In this document: piece after piece, positions 5,515 to 11,654 of the stretch
How positions within the stretch are numbered: the stretch's first letter is position 1
Layout of the letters: each line of letters starts with the position of its first letter
Source: Pseudomonadota bacterium
GTDB lineage: Bacteria; Pseudomonadota; Alphaproteobacteria; Rhizobiales; Devosiaceae
DNA: 11,654 nt
Reading direction: 5' to 3'
Assembly (NCBI GenBank): GCA_023436745.1
Contig: JAEZHZ010000157.1
Span: 1-11,654 of the forward strand
Made by a program: the position numbers and the translations under genes
The notes under the pieces: model-generated
What the model was told of the DNA's origin: nothing
The model's database searches: none
The model's input: the letters and a program-made list of their open reading frames with translations, nothing else

Positions 5515-6375
5515 ATGTCCACTACCGATGTTAGTCTGGCGGTGCAGGGCCTGAATATTGCTGTACGGATCAGTCGCGGTCGTGGCCGTCCCGTTCTGAT
5601 GCTGCACGGCTCCGGTGCCTCCTCGCGGGTGTTCGAGCACCAGTTCGAGGGCGAGCTGGGCGAGACCTTCCGCCTGGTCGCTCCTGATCTGCCAGGGCAC
5701 GGCAGATCGGACGATTCCCCCGATCCCGCCGCGGACTACACCGTCGCCGGCCTCGCGCGCATCATCGATGCGGTGATGGAGCAACTGGAGGTCGAAGCGC
5801 CGGCTGTCTATGGCTGGTCGCTCGGCGGGCATGTTGCCATTCAGCTTGCCGCGACGCGTGGTGACATTGCCGGGCTGGCGCTGACCGGCACCCCGCCGGT
5901 AGGGCCGGGGGCCATCGCCAGTCTTCGGGGCTTCCACGCCCGCTGGGACATGCTGCTGGCCTCCAAGGTCCGCTTCTCGCCTGCCGACGCCGAGCGGTTC
6001 CTGCGCCTGTGCTACGGTCATTCGGGGACGGCGGATGTGCTTGCGGACATCGTGCGCAGCGACGGGCGCCTTCGCCAGCAATTCCTGCGCAGCCTCATGC
6101 GGGGGGACGGGGTCGATCAGAAGCACGTCGTGGAGACGGCAGTGTTTCCCGTCGCGATGATCGATGGGGAGCATGACCCGATCGTGCGGCGCAGCTATGT
6201 CGACCACCTGGCCTATGGGCATCTCTGGCGCGGCCGTTGCCACCTTGTTGCCGGAGCAGGCCACGCGCCTTTCTGGGAGCAGCCTGTCGCCTTCAACCAG
6301 CTGTTGCACCGCTTCGTGCGCGATCTCGCCCTTAGACCTGCCGGTGGCAGGGCTTCGGTGGCGTCGAGGGCCTAG
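5515..6375 (+). CDS. Alpha/beta hydrolase with serine nucleophile
   Basis: This 286-residue protein has the complete alpha/beta-hydrolase landmarks: HGSG oxyanion segment at 31-34, DLPGHGRSD at 58-66, nucleophile elbow GWSLGG at 100-105 with S102, acid D221 in DGEHDPIV (217-224), and H250 in GAGHAPFWEQP (247-257). The last part resembles the BioH/lactonase/esterase-like group, and many such proteins cleave small esters or lactones. The substrate is not evident and there is no signal peptide. ATG 5515 has GGGGCAGAG just upstream and starts a compact N-terminus; the frame continues far upstream but there it is antisense to the methyltransferase-like gene. A small dyad AACTCC-CT-GGAGTT (5482-5495) lies between start and divergent neighbour. 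Its TAG stop shares bases with the stop of the next gene on the other strand. Confidence 0.87.
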   Translation: MSTTDVSLAVQGLNIAVRISRGRGRPVLMLHGSGASSRVFEHQFEGELGETFRLVAPDLPGHGRSDDSPDPAADYTVAGLARIIDAVMEQLEVEAPAVYGWSLGGHVAIQLAATRGDIAGLALTGTPPVGPGAIASLRGFHARWDMLLASKVRFSPADAERFLRLCYGHSGTADVLADIVRSDGRLRQQFLRSLMRGDGVDQKHVVETAVFPVAMIDGEHDPIVRRSYVDHLAYGHLWRGRCHLVAGAGHAPFWEQPVAFNQLLHRFVRDLALRPAGGRASVASRA

Positions 6376-6530
6376 CGGTCGGGCTTGTCGCTCTTCCAGG
6401 CGGTCCAGGCGCCGCCTGCGGCGATCCCTATCGCAATGCCGATGGCAATGCCCATGGCGACGTTGTCAATCACCACGCCGATGCCGACTCCAATAGCCAC
6501 GCCGATGGCGACGCCGGTGCCCACGTTCAT
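6372..6530 (-). CDS. Small glycine-zipper membrane protein
   Basis: The predicted product has 52 residues, almost all Gly, Ala, Val and Ile. Glycines recur every four residues in two arms, at 6-10-14-18 and 27-31-35-39, separated by a short segment with D22 and N23. A tail AWTAWKSDKPDR follows. This is a glycine-zipper pattern, which allows tight helix packing in membranes. The two arms could be a helical hairpin or one long helix. GGGAG lies about nine bases before ATG 6530. The gene is convergent with the hydrolase and 193 bp downstream of flgH on the same strand. I do not recognise a specific family; function is unknown. A spurious frame is possible given the repetitive DNA, but the start, ribosome site and charged tail argue for a real gene. 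Confidence 0.65.
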   Translation of the reverse strand: MNVGTGVAIGVAIGVGIGVVIDNVAMGIAIGIAIGIAAGGAWTAWKSDKPDR

Positions 6531-6592
6531 GCTCTTTCTCCCGTTCCAGCGGGGGAACATCGCTGTGGACCTCCGGGTTCCCGGAATGGGGA

Positions 6593-6619
6593 GAGGCGCA
6601 GCCGGGGAAGCTGCGCCTC
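6593..6619 (-). terminator. Hairpin downstream of flgH, candidate operon end
   Basis: GAGGCGCAGC (6593-6602) and GCTGCGCCTC (6610-6619) form a perfect 10-bp stem with a 7-base loop. It lies about 105 bases after the flgH stop, in the 193-bp gap before the small glycine-zipper gene. A second tiny dyad, TCCGGG-TT-CCCGGA, follows at 6572-6585. Neither is followed by a T-run, so this may be an RNA stabiliser or a factor-dependent end rather than an intrinsic terminator. Confidence 0.4.
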
Positions 6620-6723
6620 GGGGAGGAGCCGGTCTCTGTTCTGGAGCCAGCCGGCGGCAGACCTTTCTGGCGCACCGCGGGGAGACCTGCTGCGCCGGGG
6701 ACGGGCGCAGCCGGGAAGAGGGA

Positions 6724-7461
6724 TCAGAAGGGCAGGATGGCGTCGGCGATCTGCTGGCCGTAGCGCGGCTGCTGCACATTGGTGATCTGGCCGCGGCCGC
6801 CATAGGAGATGCGGGCCTCCGCGATCTTGTGCGAAGGAATGGTGTTGTTTGCCTGGATATCCGAGGGGCGAACGATGCCGGCGAGGATCAGGTCGCGCAC
6901 CTCGAAGTTCACCCGCACTTCCTGACGCCCCTCGATCACCAGGTTGCCGTTGGGCAGCACCTGGGTGACGACCGCGGCCACCGAGGTCTCGAGACTCTCC
7001 TTGCGGTTCACCGAGCCGCTGCCGGTGTTCTGCATGCCCGAGGTGAAGTCCACCGCGGCGGTCGCATCGATCGAGCCATCAGAAATGCGGTCGACGGCAG
7101 CCCCCAGGATGCCGCCCATGCCCGCAGTGTTGCTGGCGGACCGGCCCGACTGGGTGGAATTGTTCATCTGCGCGCTGTCGTCGATGGTGACGATCACCGT
7201 CAGGATGTCCCCGACGCGATGGGCGCGCTCGTCCTTGAAGAAGCCCTTGGCCGAGGTGCGGTACAGCGAGTTCGGCGCATAGGTGTCGGCGATCGGCTCC
7301 GGCATAGGCATGTGCACGGGCTGGTAGCCGGCAAGCGTGGTGGGGTCCTGGATTGCCGTGAGCGGCGGCGCCTTGCCGACTTCGGCGAGGCGATCCATGG
7401 TGCTGCATGCGGCGAGGCTGGCGCTGAGGGCAACCAGGGCGAGGAGCTTGTGGAAGGTCAT
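6724..7461 (-). CDS. flgH: FlgH, flagellar L-ring lipoprotein
   Basis: The predicted protein has 245 residues. It starts with a lipoprotein signal peptide whose lipobox LAAC (16-19) places the lipidated cysteine at C19. The mature part has the FlgH features: NSLYRTSAKGFFKDERAHRV (64-83), the GDILTVIVTIDD stretch after it, and the conserved LPNGNLVIEG-QEVRVN block near 169-186, ending GQITNVQQPRYGQQIADAIL. FlgH forms the outer-membrane L ring around the distal rod. AGGAG lies eight bases upstream of ATG 7461. It is the last gene of the flgF-flgG-flgA-flgH group, 11 bases after flgA. Length is typical of the family. Confidence 0.97.
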   Translation of the reverse strand: MTFHKLLALVALSASLAACSTMDRLAEVGKAPPLTAIQDPTTLAGYQPVHMPMPEPIADTYAPNSLYRTSAKGFFKDERAHRVGDILTVIVTIDDSAQMNNSTQSGRSASNTAGMGGILGAAVDRISDGSIDATAAVDFTSGMQNTGSGSVNRKESLETSVAAVVTQVLPNGNLVIEGRQEVRVNFEVRDLILAGIVRPSDIQANNTIPSHKIAEARISYGGRGQITNVQQPRYGQQIADAILPF

Positions 7462-7472
7462 CGGTGTTTCTC

Positions 7473-8414
7473 CTACAGGCCGGCCAGGGTGAGCGGCTCG
7501 GCGCTCACCTGCACGGCACCGGCAGCAATTGCGGTGGCGGTAATCACCCGCTTGGACATGAGATTGAGGACCTGCAGCGGGCCGCCGGCGGTCGCGCCGG
7601 TGATTGCCTGCCCCTTCACGCTCAGCGTCATTGGTCCCTTGCGGAAGTAGATGGTGACGAGGTCGTTCTTGCCGATCACCTGCGGTACGGCCACGTCGGA
7701 TGCCTTGAGCAGCATGCCCTCGCGGCTCTGGCGGGTCAGCGCCTTGCCGATCAGGTCGTCCGGGGTGGCAACGCCAACGCTCTCGGCATAGCGCAGGGGC
7801 ACCGGGCGCATCTCCACGTCGGCGGGACCCAGCACGGCGCCCGCGGGCAGGGTGGTTGTCAGGTGCGGCACCTCGATCATCAGTTCGATCGTGCCCGACA
7901 GGTCGAGCGGCTGTTCCACACCGGCGATGGCGACGCGGGCGGTGAAGGCGCCGGACCCCGGCATGTAGCGCAGGCTGGTGACGCTGGCTGGCTGCGTCAC
8001 CGCTTCGGCGTTGATCGCCGAGACCGGGCGGTCGAAGTGGGTGTTGGCGCTCATGCCGCCGGCGAGGATGCCGCGGGCGGCGAGCTCGGCAGCGATCAGG
8101 TCGGCGAGCACCATCTCATCCACCACGGCGGTGGCGCGGGACACACCCACCGTCGCGATCCCGTTGCTCTCGAACCCGGCAATGCCCGCGCGATTCGCGG
8201 CAGCGCGAATGTCGCTGAGGGCGACGTTGCCGGTCGTGCCCGGACGGGGCGAACGGAACAGGGGCTGTTCGGCGAGTTCGCCGGCCTCGTGGAACATGTC
8301 GCCGACGGTGACGATCGGGCCGGTGACGACGATGTCGCCCTTCAGCACCGGGTCGGCGGCGGCAGTGCCGCAGAGCAGGCCGGCGATCAGGATGGAGAGG
8401 GTTAAACGCTTCAT
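7473..8414 (-). CDS. flgA: FlgA, flagellar P-ring assembly chaperone (long alphaproteobacterial form)
   Basis: The predicted protein has 313 residues with signal peptide MKRLTLSILIAGLLCGTAAA. FlgA is the periplasmic chaperone that helps FlgI form the P ring. The C-terminal half carries the SAF-like domain (about 188-247, LPAGAVLGPADVEMRPVPLR) and then the FlgA end domain with GKNDLVTIYFRKGPMTLSVK (248-267) and LQVLNLMSKRVITATA (280-295). It is longer than the roughly 220-residue E. coli protein because of an extra N-terminal domain, which is usual in alphaproteobacteria. Start 8414 has GAGGAGG just upstream; this ribosome site overlaps the flgG stop, so the genes are translationally close. 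An upstream in-frame ATG at 8429 would add five arginine-rich residues. Confidence 0.94.
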   Translation of the reverse strand: MKRLTLSILIAGLLCGTAAADPVLKGDIVVTGPIVTVGDMFHEAGELAEQPLFRSPRPGTTGNVALSDIRAAANRAGIAGFESNGIATVGVSRATAVVDEMVLADLIAAELAARGILAGGMSANTHFDRPVSAINAEAVTQPASVTSLRYMPGSGAFTARVAIAGVEQPLDLSGTIELMIEVPHLTTTLPAGAVLGPADVEMRPVPLRYAESVGVATPDDLIGKALTRQSREGMLLKASDVAVPQVIGKNDLVTIYFRKGPMTLSVKGQAITGATAGGPLQVLNLMSKRVITATAIAAGAVQVSAEPLTLAGL

Positions 8415-8425
8415 GGTCCGCCTCC

Positions 8426-9211
8426 TCAACGCAGCTGGCTCGTGGCCTGCATCATCTGGTCGGCGCCGGAGATCACTCGGGCGTTCATCTCGTAGGCGCG
8501 CTGGGCCGCGATCAGGTCGGCGATCTCGGTCACCGAGTTGACGTTGGCCATTTCCAGGTAGTTCTGCAGCAGGTTGCCAGTGCCGTCGGTATTGGGCACG
8601 CCGACCTGCGCCGGTCCGCTGGCGGCGGTCTCGAGGAACAGGTTGTCGCCCATCGACTCGAGGCCCGACTTGTTGACGAAGCGGGCGAGCTGCAGCTGCC
8701 CGATCTGGGTCGGCATGGTGTCGTTGTCGAGATAGGCGGACACGATGCCGTCCGGAGAGATGGCGATGGAGGTGGCGTTGCCCGGGATGTTGATGCCTGG
8801 ATCGAGCGGATAGCCGGCAGACGTCACCAGCATGCCGTCCGGATCGCGCTCCAGCGAGCCGTCGCGGGTATAGGCGGTGCGCCCGTCCGGCAGCTCCACC
8901 ATGAAGAACCCTTCGCCGCGGATGGCCACGTCCAGTTCGCGCTCGGTCACGTTGACGTTGCCCTGGCTCATGATCCGCGGCGTGGAAACCGTGCGCACGC
9001 CGGAGCCGATCTCGAGGCCGGCAGGAACCATCGTGCCGGTCGAGGAGGTCGCCGAGCCGGCGCGGGTGACCTGCTGGTACAGCAGGTCCTCGAACTCTGC
9101 GCGGGCCCGCTTGTAGCCGGTAGTGCGCATGTTCGCGATATTGTTGGAGATGACTTCGACGTTGCGTTCCTGGGCGGCCATGCCGGTCGACGCGATGTAG
9201 AGGGCTTTCAT
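8426..9211 (-). CDS. flgG: FlgG, flagellar distal rod protein
   Basis: The 261-residue length matches FlgG elsewhere. The N-terminus has the rod/hook-family helix and signature ISNNIANMRTTGYK (21-34), followed by the FlgG-specific insertion (about 46-65, VTRAGSATSSTGTMVPAGLE) that stiffens the distal rod. The central D1 domain contains GEGFFMVELPDGRTAYTRDG near 99-118. The C-terminal helix includes NSVTEIADLIAAQRAYEMNA and ends in a coiled-coil segment. FlgG has no cleavable signal and is exported by the flagellar type III system. It follows flgF by 13 bases. Its ribosome site (GGGAAAG) is weak, so coupling to flgF translation is likely. Confidence 0.98.
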   Translation of the reverse strand: MKALYIASTGMAAQERNVEVISNNIANMRTTGYKRARAEFEDLLYQQVTRAGSATSSTGTMVPAGLEIGSGVRTVSTPRIMSQGNVNVTERELDVAIRGEGFFMVELPDGRTAYTRDGSLERDPDGMLVTSAGYPLDPGINIPGNATSIAISPDGIVSAYLDNDTMPTQIGQLQLARFVNKSGLESMGDNLFLETAASGPAQVGVPNTDGTGNLLQNYLEMANVNSVTEIADLIAAQRAYEMNARVISGADQMMQATSQLR

Positions 9212-9224
9212 CTGGTCTTTCCCG

Positions 9225-9965
9225 TCAGGAGTTGGCGTCGCCGAGGCGCTGGATGGCAGAGCGGCGGAGCTCGTCCTGCTTCTGCGCCAGCGAGGCGATG
9301 GATTCGTAAGCGCGGGTGACGCGGATCATCTCGGTCATCTCGGCCATGCCGGAGACGTTGGAGCCCTCGACGTATCCCTGCATCACTCGGGTATTCGTCG
9401 CGGCCCGCGGGGTGCCGCCGGCGAACAGGTTGCTGCCCAGGCGGGTCAGTTCCTGCGCATTGGCGAATTCGACGATGCGCAGGCGCCCCTTGGCTCCGGC
9501 ACTGGAACTGACCGAGCCGTCCGCTGCGATCAGGATGCCGCTCTCGTCGGGGCCGAACGCGATGGGGCCTGCCTCGCCGAGCACGGGATTGCCGTTGCTG
9601 TCGACCAGCGTTCCGTTCGAGGAGATCTGGAAGCTGCCGGCCCGGGTCCAGCGCTGGCCGGCTGGGGTCTCGACGGCGAAGAAGCCGTCGCCATTGAGCG
9701 CCACGTCGAGTTCGCTGCCGGTCTGCTGCAGGGTGCCGGCGGACAGGTCGTGGACGGTGGCCCAGTCCTGCACGAAAGACAGGGGCTGGTCGAGCGTGTG
9801 GAAGTCGCGGTTGCGGGCAACCGGCATCACATACTCCTCGAACAGGAGCTGCTCGGCCTTGAAACCAGTGGTGTTCATGTTGGCCATGTTGTTGGCCACC
9901 ACGTCCATCTGGCGCTGCAGCGCGATCTGCCGTGACAGGCCGATCAGTTGCGCGTTCTCGATCAT
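9225..9965 (-). CDS. flgF: FlgF, flagellar proximal rod protein
   Basis: The predicted protein has 246 residues and is a FlgF/FlgG-family rod component. The signature VANNMANMNTTGFKAE (23-38) follows an N-terminal helix, GDGFFAVETPAGQRWTRAG lies in the central domain, and the C-terminal helix contains NVSGMAEMTEMIRVTRAYES. It is shorter than FlgG because it lacks the distal-rod insertion, which separates the two paralogues. ATG 9965 is chosen since the family starts just before the first helix and GGGG lies about 7 bases upstream; ATG 10010 would add 15 residues not seen in the family. It is the first gene of the minus-strand operon and has a good sigma-54 promoter about 60 bases upstream. 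Confidence 0.96.
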   Translation of the reverse strand: MIENAQLIGLSRQIALQRQMDVVANNMANMNTTGFKAEQLLFEEYVMPVARNRDFHTLDQPLSFVQDWATVHDLSAGTLQQTGSELDVALNGDGFFAVETPAGQRWTRAGSFQISSNGTLVDSNGNPVLGEAGPIAFGPDESGILIAADGSVSSSAGAKGRLRIVEFANAQELTRLGSNLFAGGTPRAATNTRVMQGYVEGSNVSGMAEMTEMIRVTRAYESIASLAQKQDELRRSAIQRLGDANS

Positions 9966-10032
9966 TGCTGATCCCCGGTTCTTTGTCCCCGAGACCGCCT
10001 GCTTCCCCAAGCCGGTGGCCTCGCCGGTAACC

Positions 10033-10049
10033 TTGCAGAAACCATGCCA
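10033..10049 (-). promoter_or_regulatory. Sigma-54 promoter of the flgF-flgG-flgA-flgH operon
   Basis: Read on the minus strand the site is TGGCATGGTTTCTGCAA, with GG (-24) and GC (-12) separated by exactly 10 bases, close to the consensus TGGCACG-N4-TTGC. The start of transcription would fall near 10023, leaving a leader of about 57 bases to the flgF ATG at 9965. Sigma-54 control of this operon is established for Caulobacter-type systems. It fits the FliX gene at the window's left end and the upstream dyads. Confidence 0.8.
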
Positions 10050-10120
10050 AGGACGGAAACTGCGTAAAGTCAGGGACTTAGCGCCGATCGGTGCCAGGTT
10101 GAATCCGCTCGTCGCCAGAC

Positions 10121-10153
10121 CGGCAGGAAAAACCTGCCCGGCAAAATCTGCCG
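10121..10153. promoter_or_regulatory. Two adjacent dyads, candidate FlbD (enhancer-binding activator) sites
   Basis: Dyad 1 is GGCAGG-aaaaa-CCTGCC (10122-10138). Dyad 2 is CGGCA-aaatc-TGCCG (10139-10153). Their centres lie about 107 and 123 bases upstream of the predicted flgF transcription start, the distance expected for an NtrC-type activator of sigma-54. They also lie just upstream of the CtrA-like box for fliL. Identification as FlbD sites is inferred from symmetry and position; I did not match a database motif. Confidence 0.55.
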
Positions 10154-10167
10154 ATGAAGGGCTCTTG

Positions 10168-10183
10168 GTAACGACTCGTTAAC
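10168..10183 (+). promoter_or_regulatory. CtrA-like box upstream of fliL
   Basis: GTAA-N7-TTAAC (10168-10171, 10179-10183) matches the CtrA consensus TTAA-N7-TTAA at seven of eight positions, with the exact spacer. It lies 62 bases before the fliL ATG. In Caulobacter the fliL-fliM operon is an early (class II) flagellar operon activated by CtrA, so the site is in the right place. No clear separate -10 is seen. Confidence 0.55.
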
Positions 10184-10245
10184 CATCGGCCGCTTAGCTG
10201 GGCGGCAGCCGGAATTGTCCGGAATCGCTGGGGTCTCAAGGTTTT

Positions 10246-10740
10246 ATGGCGGCGGAAGCTGAAGGCGGGGACGTCACGACAGACAAGAAGGGCGTTCCCA
10301 AGCTCTTCATCATCGTTGGTGCGGCTGCGCTGGTCGTGCTGCTCGGCGGGGCAGGGCTGTTCGTCTACCTGTCCTCTCAGGGTGGGGCGGCGGAAAGCCA
10401 CGAAGCTGACGCAACGGCGGCCGGGCCGGCACAGACCTTCATCTTCAACCTTCCCACCATGACGGTGAACCTCAACAGCGACGGGGCAGGCGACAAGGCC
10501 TTCATGAAGCTGACGGTGGCCCTGGAAGTCGCCAACGAGGCAACCATGGTGGAAATCCAGCCGCGGCTGGCCAAGGTTATCGATGCCTTTCAGGTCTACC
10601 TGCGAGAACTGCGCAAGTCGGACCTCGAGGGTTCGGCCGGCATCTACCGTTTGAAGGAAGAGCTGCTGCGGCGCGTCAACGTCGCCATCTACCCCTCTCG
10701 CGTTGAGTCAGTGCTGTTCAAGGAAATCCTGGTGCAGTGA
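10246..10740 (+). CDS. fliL: FliL, flagellar basal body-associated membrane protein
   Basis: The predicted protein has 164 residues, with a short charged cytoplasmic N-terminus (1-18), one transmembrane helix (about 19-42, LFIIVGAAALVVLLGGAGLF), a low-complexity Gly/Ala/acidic linker (45-62) and the periplasmic FliL domain. This domain begins FIFNLPTMTVNLN (65-77) and ends with the basic helix LKEELLRRVN and ESVLFKEILVQ. FliL surrounds the stator at the motor and supports torque; in Caulobacter it is needed for rotation. AAGG lies four bases before ATG 10246. Its stop overlaps the fliM start (ATGA), indicating translational coupling. It is divergent from flgF. Confidence 0.96.
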   Translation: MAAEAEGGDVTTDKKGVPKLFIIVGAAALVVLLGGAGLFVYLSSQGGAAESHEADATAAGPAQTFIFNLPTMTVNLNSDGAGDKAFMKLTVALEVANEATMVEIQPRLAKVIDAFQVYLRELRKSDLEGSAGIYRLKEELLRRVNVAIYPSRVESVLFKEILVQ

Positions 10741-11654
10741 TGGCTGGCCCCTCGGATCAGGACAAGCTCAGCAATGATTGGGGCCTCGAGGACATCGAGC
10801 CGGCGCCGGATCTCGCCAACATGGTCGATGACCTGAGCGAGGAGGAGCGCGCTGCTGCTGCGGCGGCCGAGTGGGCTGCGATGCTCGAAGGCGCCGATGG
10901 CGACGGGGAGGGTGGTGGCGACCGCGTTCTCAACCAGGACGAGATCGACAGCCTTCTCGGCTTCGACGCCAGCATCGGCAACAATGTCGAGCTTACCGGC
11001 GTACAGGCGCTCATCAACTCGGCGCTGGTCAGCTACGAACGCCTGCCCATGCTCGAGATCGTCTTCGACCGCCTGGTGCGGCTCGCGACGACCTCGCTGC
11101 GCAACTTCACGTCGGACAATGTCGAAGTCACCATGGATTCGATCTCCTCGGTGCGGTTCGGCGACTATCTGAATTCCATTCCCCTGCCGGCCATCCTCTC
11201 GGTCATCCGGGCGGAGGAGTGGGAGAATTACGGCCTGCTGACGGTCGACTCGAACCTCATCTACTCGATGATCGACGTGCTGCTCGGCGGTCGCCGGGTC
11301 GGCGGCAACATCCGGGTCGAAGGTCGGCCTTACACCACCATCGAGCTGGCGCTTGCCCGCCGCATGATCGAGGTGATCCTCGAGGACACCCACCGCGCCT
11401 TCGAGCCGGTCACGCAGGTGAACTTCAAGCTCGAGCGGATGGAAACCAATCCGCGCTTTGCCGCCATCTCCCGTCCAGGCAATGCCGCCATCCTGATCGA
11501 GCTGCGCATCGAGATGGACGACCGCGGCGGCAAGGTCGAGATCCTGCTGCCCTACGCCACCATCGAGCCCATCCGCGAACAGCTCCTGCAGATGTTCATG
11601 GGCGAGAAGTTCGGTCGCGATCCGATCTGGGAAGGGCATCTCGCCACCGAGATC
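10740..11654 (+). CDS. fliM: FliM, flagellar motor switch protein, first 305 residues (3' end outside window)
   Basis: The frame opens at ATG 10740, overlapping the fliL stop, and stays open to the window edge. FliM forms the C ring with FliG and FliN and is the docking point for phosphorylated CheY. The middle domain is clear: LTGVQALINSALVSYERLPM (85-104), RNFTSDNVEVT (121-131), the FliG-contacting LLGGRRVGG (181-189), EGRPYTTIELALARRMIE (194-211) and NPRFAAIS (237-244). The region from about 264 begins the FliN-like C-terminal domain. The EIDSLLGFD motif, usually at the very N-terminus, is at 68-76 and follows an acidic, alanine-rich stretch of some 60 residues (including DWGLEDIE and DDLSEEERAAA). 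Full FliM is normally somewhat longer than what is seen, so only the end is missing. Confidence 0.96.
   Translation, partial: MAGPSDQDKLSNDWGLEDIEPAPDLANMVDDLSEEERAAAAAAEWAAMLEGADGDGEGGGDRVLNQDEIDSLLGFDASIGNNVELTGVQALINSALVSYERLPMLEIVFDRLVRLATTSLRNFTSDNVEVTMDSISSVRFGDYLNSIPLPAILSVIRAEEWENYGLLTVDSNLIYSMIDVLLGGRRVGGNIRVEGRPYTTIELALARRMIEVILEDTHRAFEPVTQVNFKLERMETNPRFAAISRPGNAAILIELRIEMDDRGGKVEILLPYATIEPIREQLLQMFMGEKFGRDPIWEGHLATEI

Noticed and set aside
6385..7650. Plus-strand open frame (421 codons) opposite flgH
   Set aside because: It overlaps flgH, the small glycine-zipper gene and part of flgA in antisense, with no motif or ribosome site.
7464..8405. Plus-strand open frame (313 codons) opposite flgA
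   Set aside because: His/Gly/Ala-rich antisense translation of flgA; no family resemblance.
10122..10138. Dyad GGCAGG-aaaaa-CCTGCC as an intrinsic terminator
   Set aside because: No T-run on either side, and it lies in a divergent promoter region where no transcript should end; a protein-binding site is more likely.
10689..11639. Minus-strand open frame (316 codons) at the right end
   Set aside because: It is the antisense shadow of fliM, which starts at 10740 on the plus strand and has clear FliM motifs.

Overview
The window is about two thirds G+C and reads as chromosomal DNA of an alphaproteobacterium with a Caulobacter-type flagellar system. The basis is the alphaproteobacterium-specific flagellar protein FliX (only its end is present), a single-cysteine DksA, the order fliM-fliL // flgF-flgG-flgA-flgH, and a control region combining a sigma-54 promoter, upstream dyads and a CtrA-like box. 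A Caulobacterales/Maricaulales relative is plausible, but the species cannot be fixed from this sequence.

Layout. Bases 1-813 hold the 3' end of fliX, then dksA with its own candidate promoter and a good rho-independent terminator. Bases 835-3208 hold a small curli amyloid locus on the minus strand: a secreted curlin-repeat protein at 835-1254, and a csgA-like gene at 2774-3208 followed by csgH at 2331-2708. A plus-strand alpha/beta hydrolase (1461-2324) sits between them. Bases 3314-5420 carry an M32 metallocarboxypeptidase and an isoprenylcysteine-methyltransferase-like membrane protein, in tandem on the minus strand. A second alpha/beta hydrolase (5515-6375) runs divergently from that pair and meets, tail to tail, a tiny glycine-zipper membrane protein (6372-6530).

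Bases 6724-9965 are a compact minus-strand operon, flgF-flgG-flgA-flgH, for the flagellar rod, the P-ring chaperone and the L-ring. The 280-bp divergent region 9966-10245 carries the regulatory sites. From 10246 fliL and fliM run rightward with an ATGA overlap; fliM is cut by the window end and is the main gene there.

How it fits together. The flagellar genes build the rod, outer rings and C-ring switch. FliX is known in Caulobacter to couple early flagellar assembly to FlbD, the activator of sigma-54 flagellar promoters, and two dyads upstream of the flgF promoter are good candidates for FlbD sites. The roughly 6-kb non-flagellar block between dksA and flgH looks like an accessory insertion. 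It brings amyloid fibre subunits and the amyloid inhibitor CsgH next to motility genes, but no csgG, csgE or csgF secretion genes are visible here. I see no RNA genes, CRISPR array or insertion sequence, and no intergenic stretch longer than about 300 bases.
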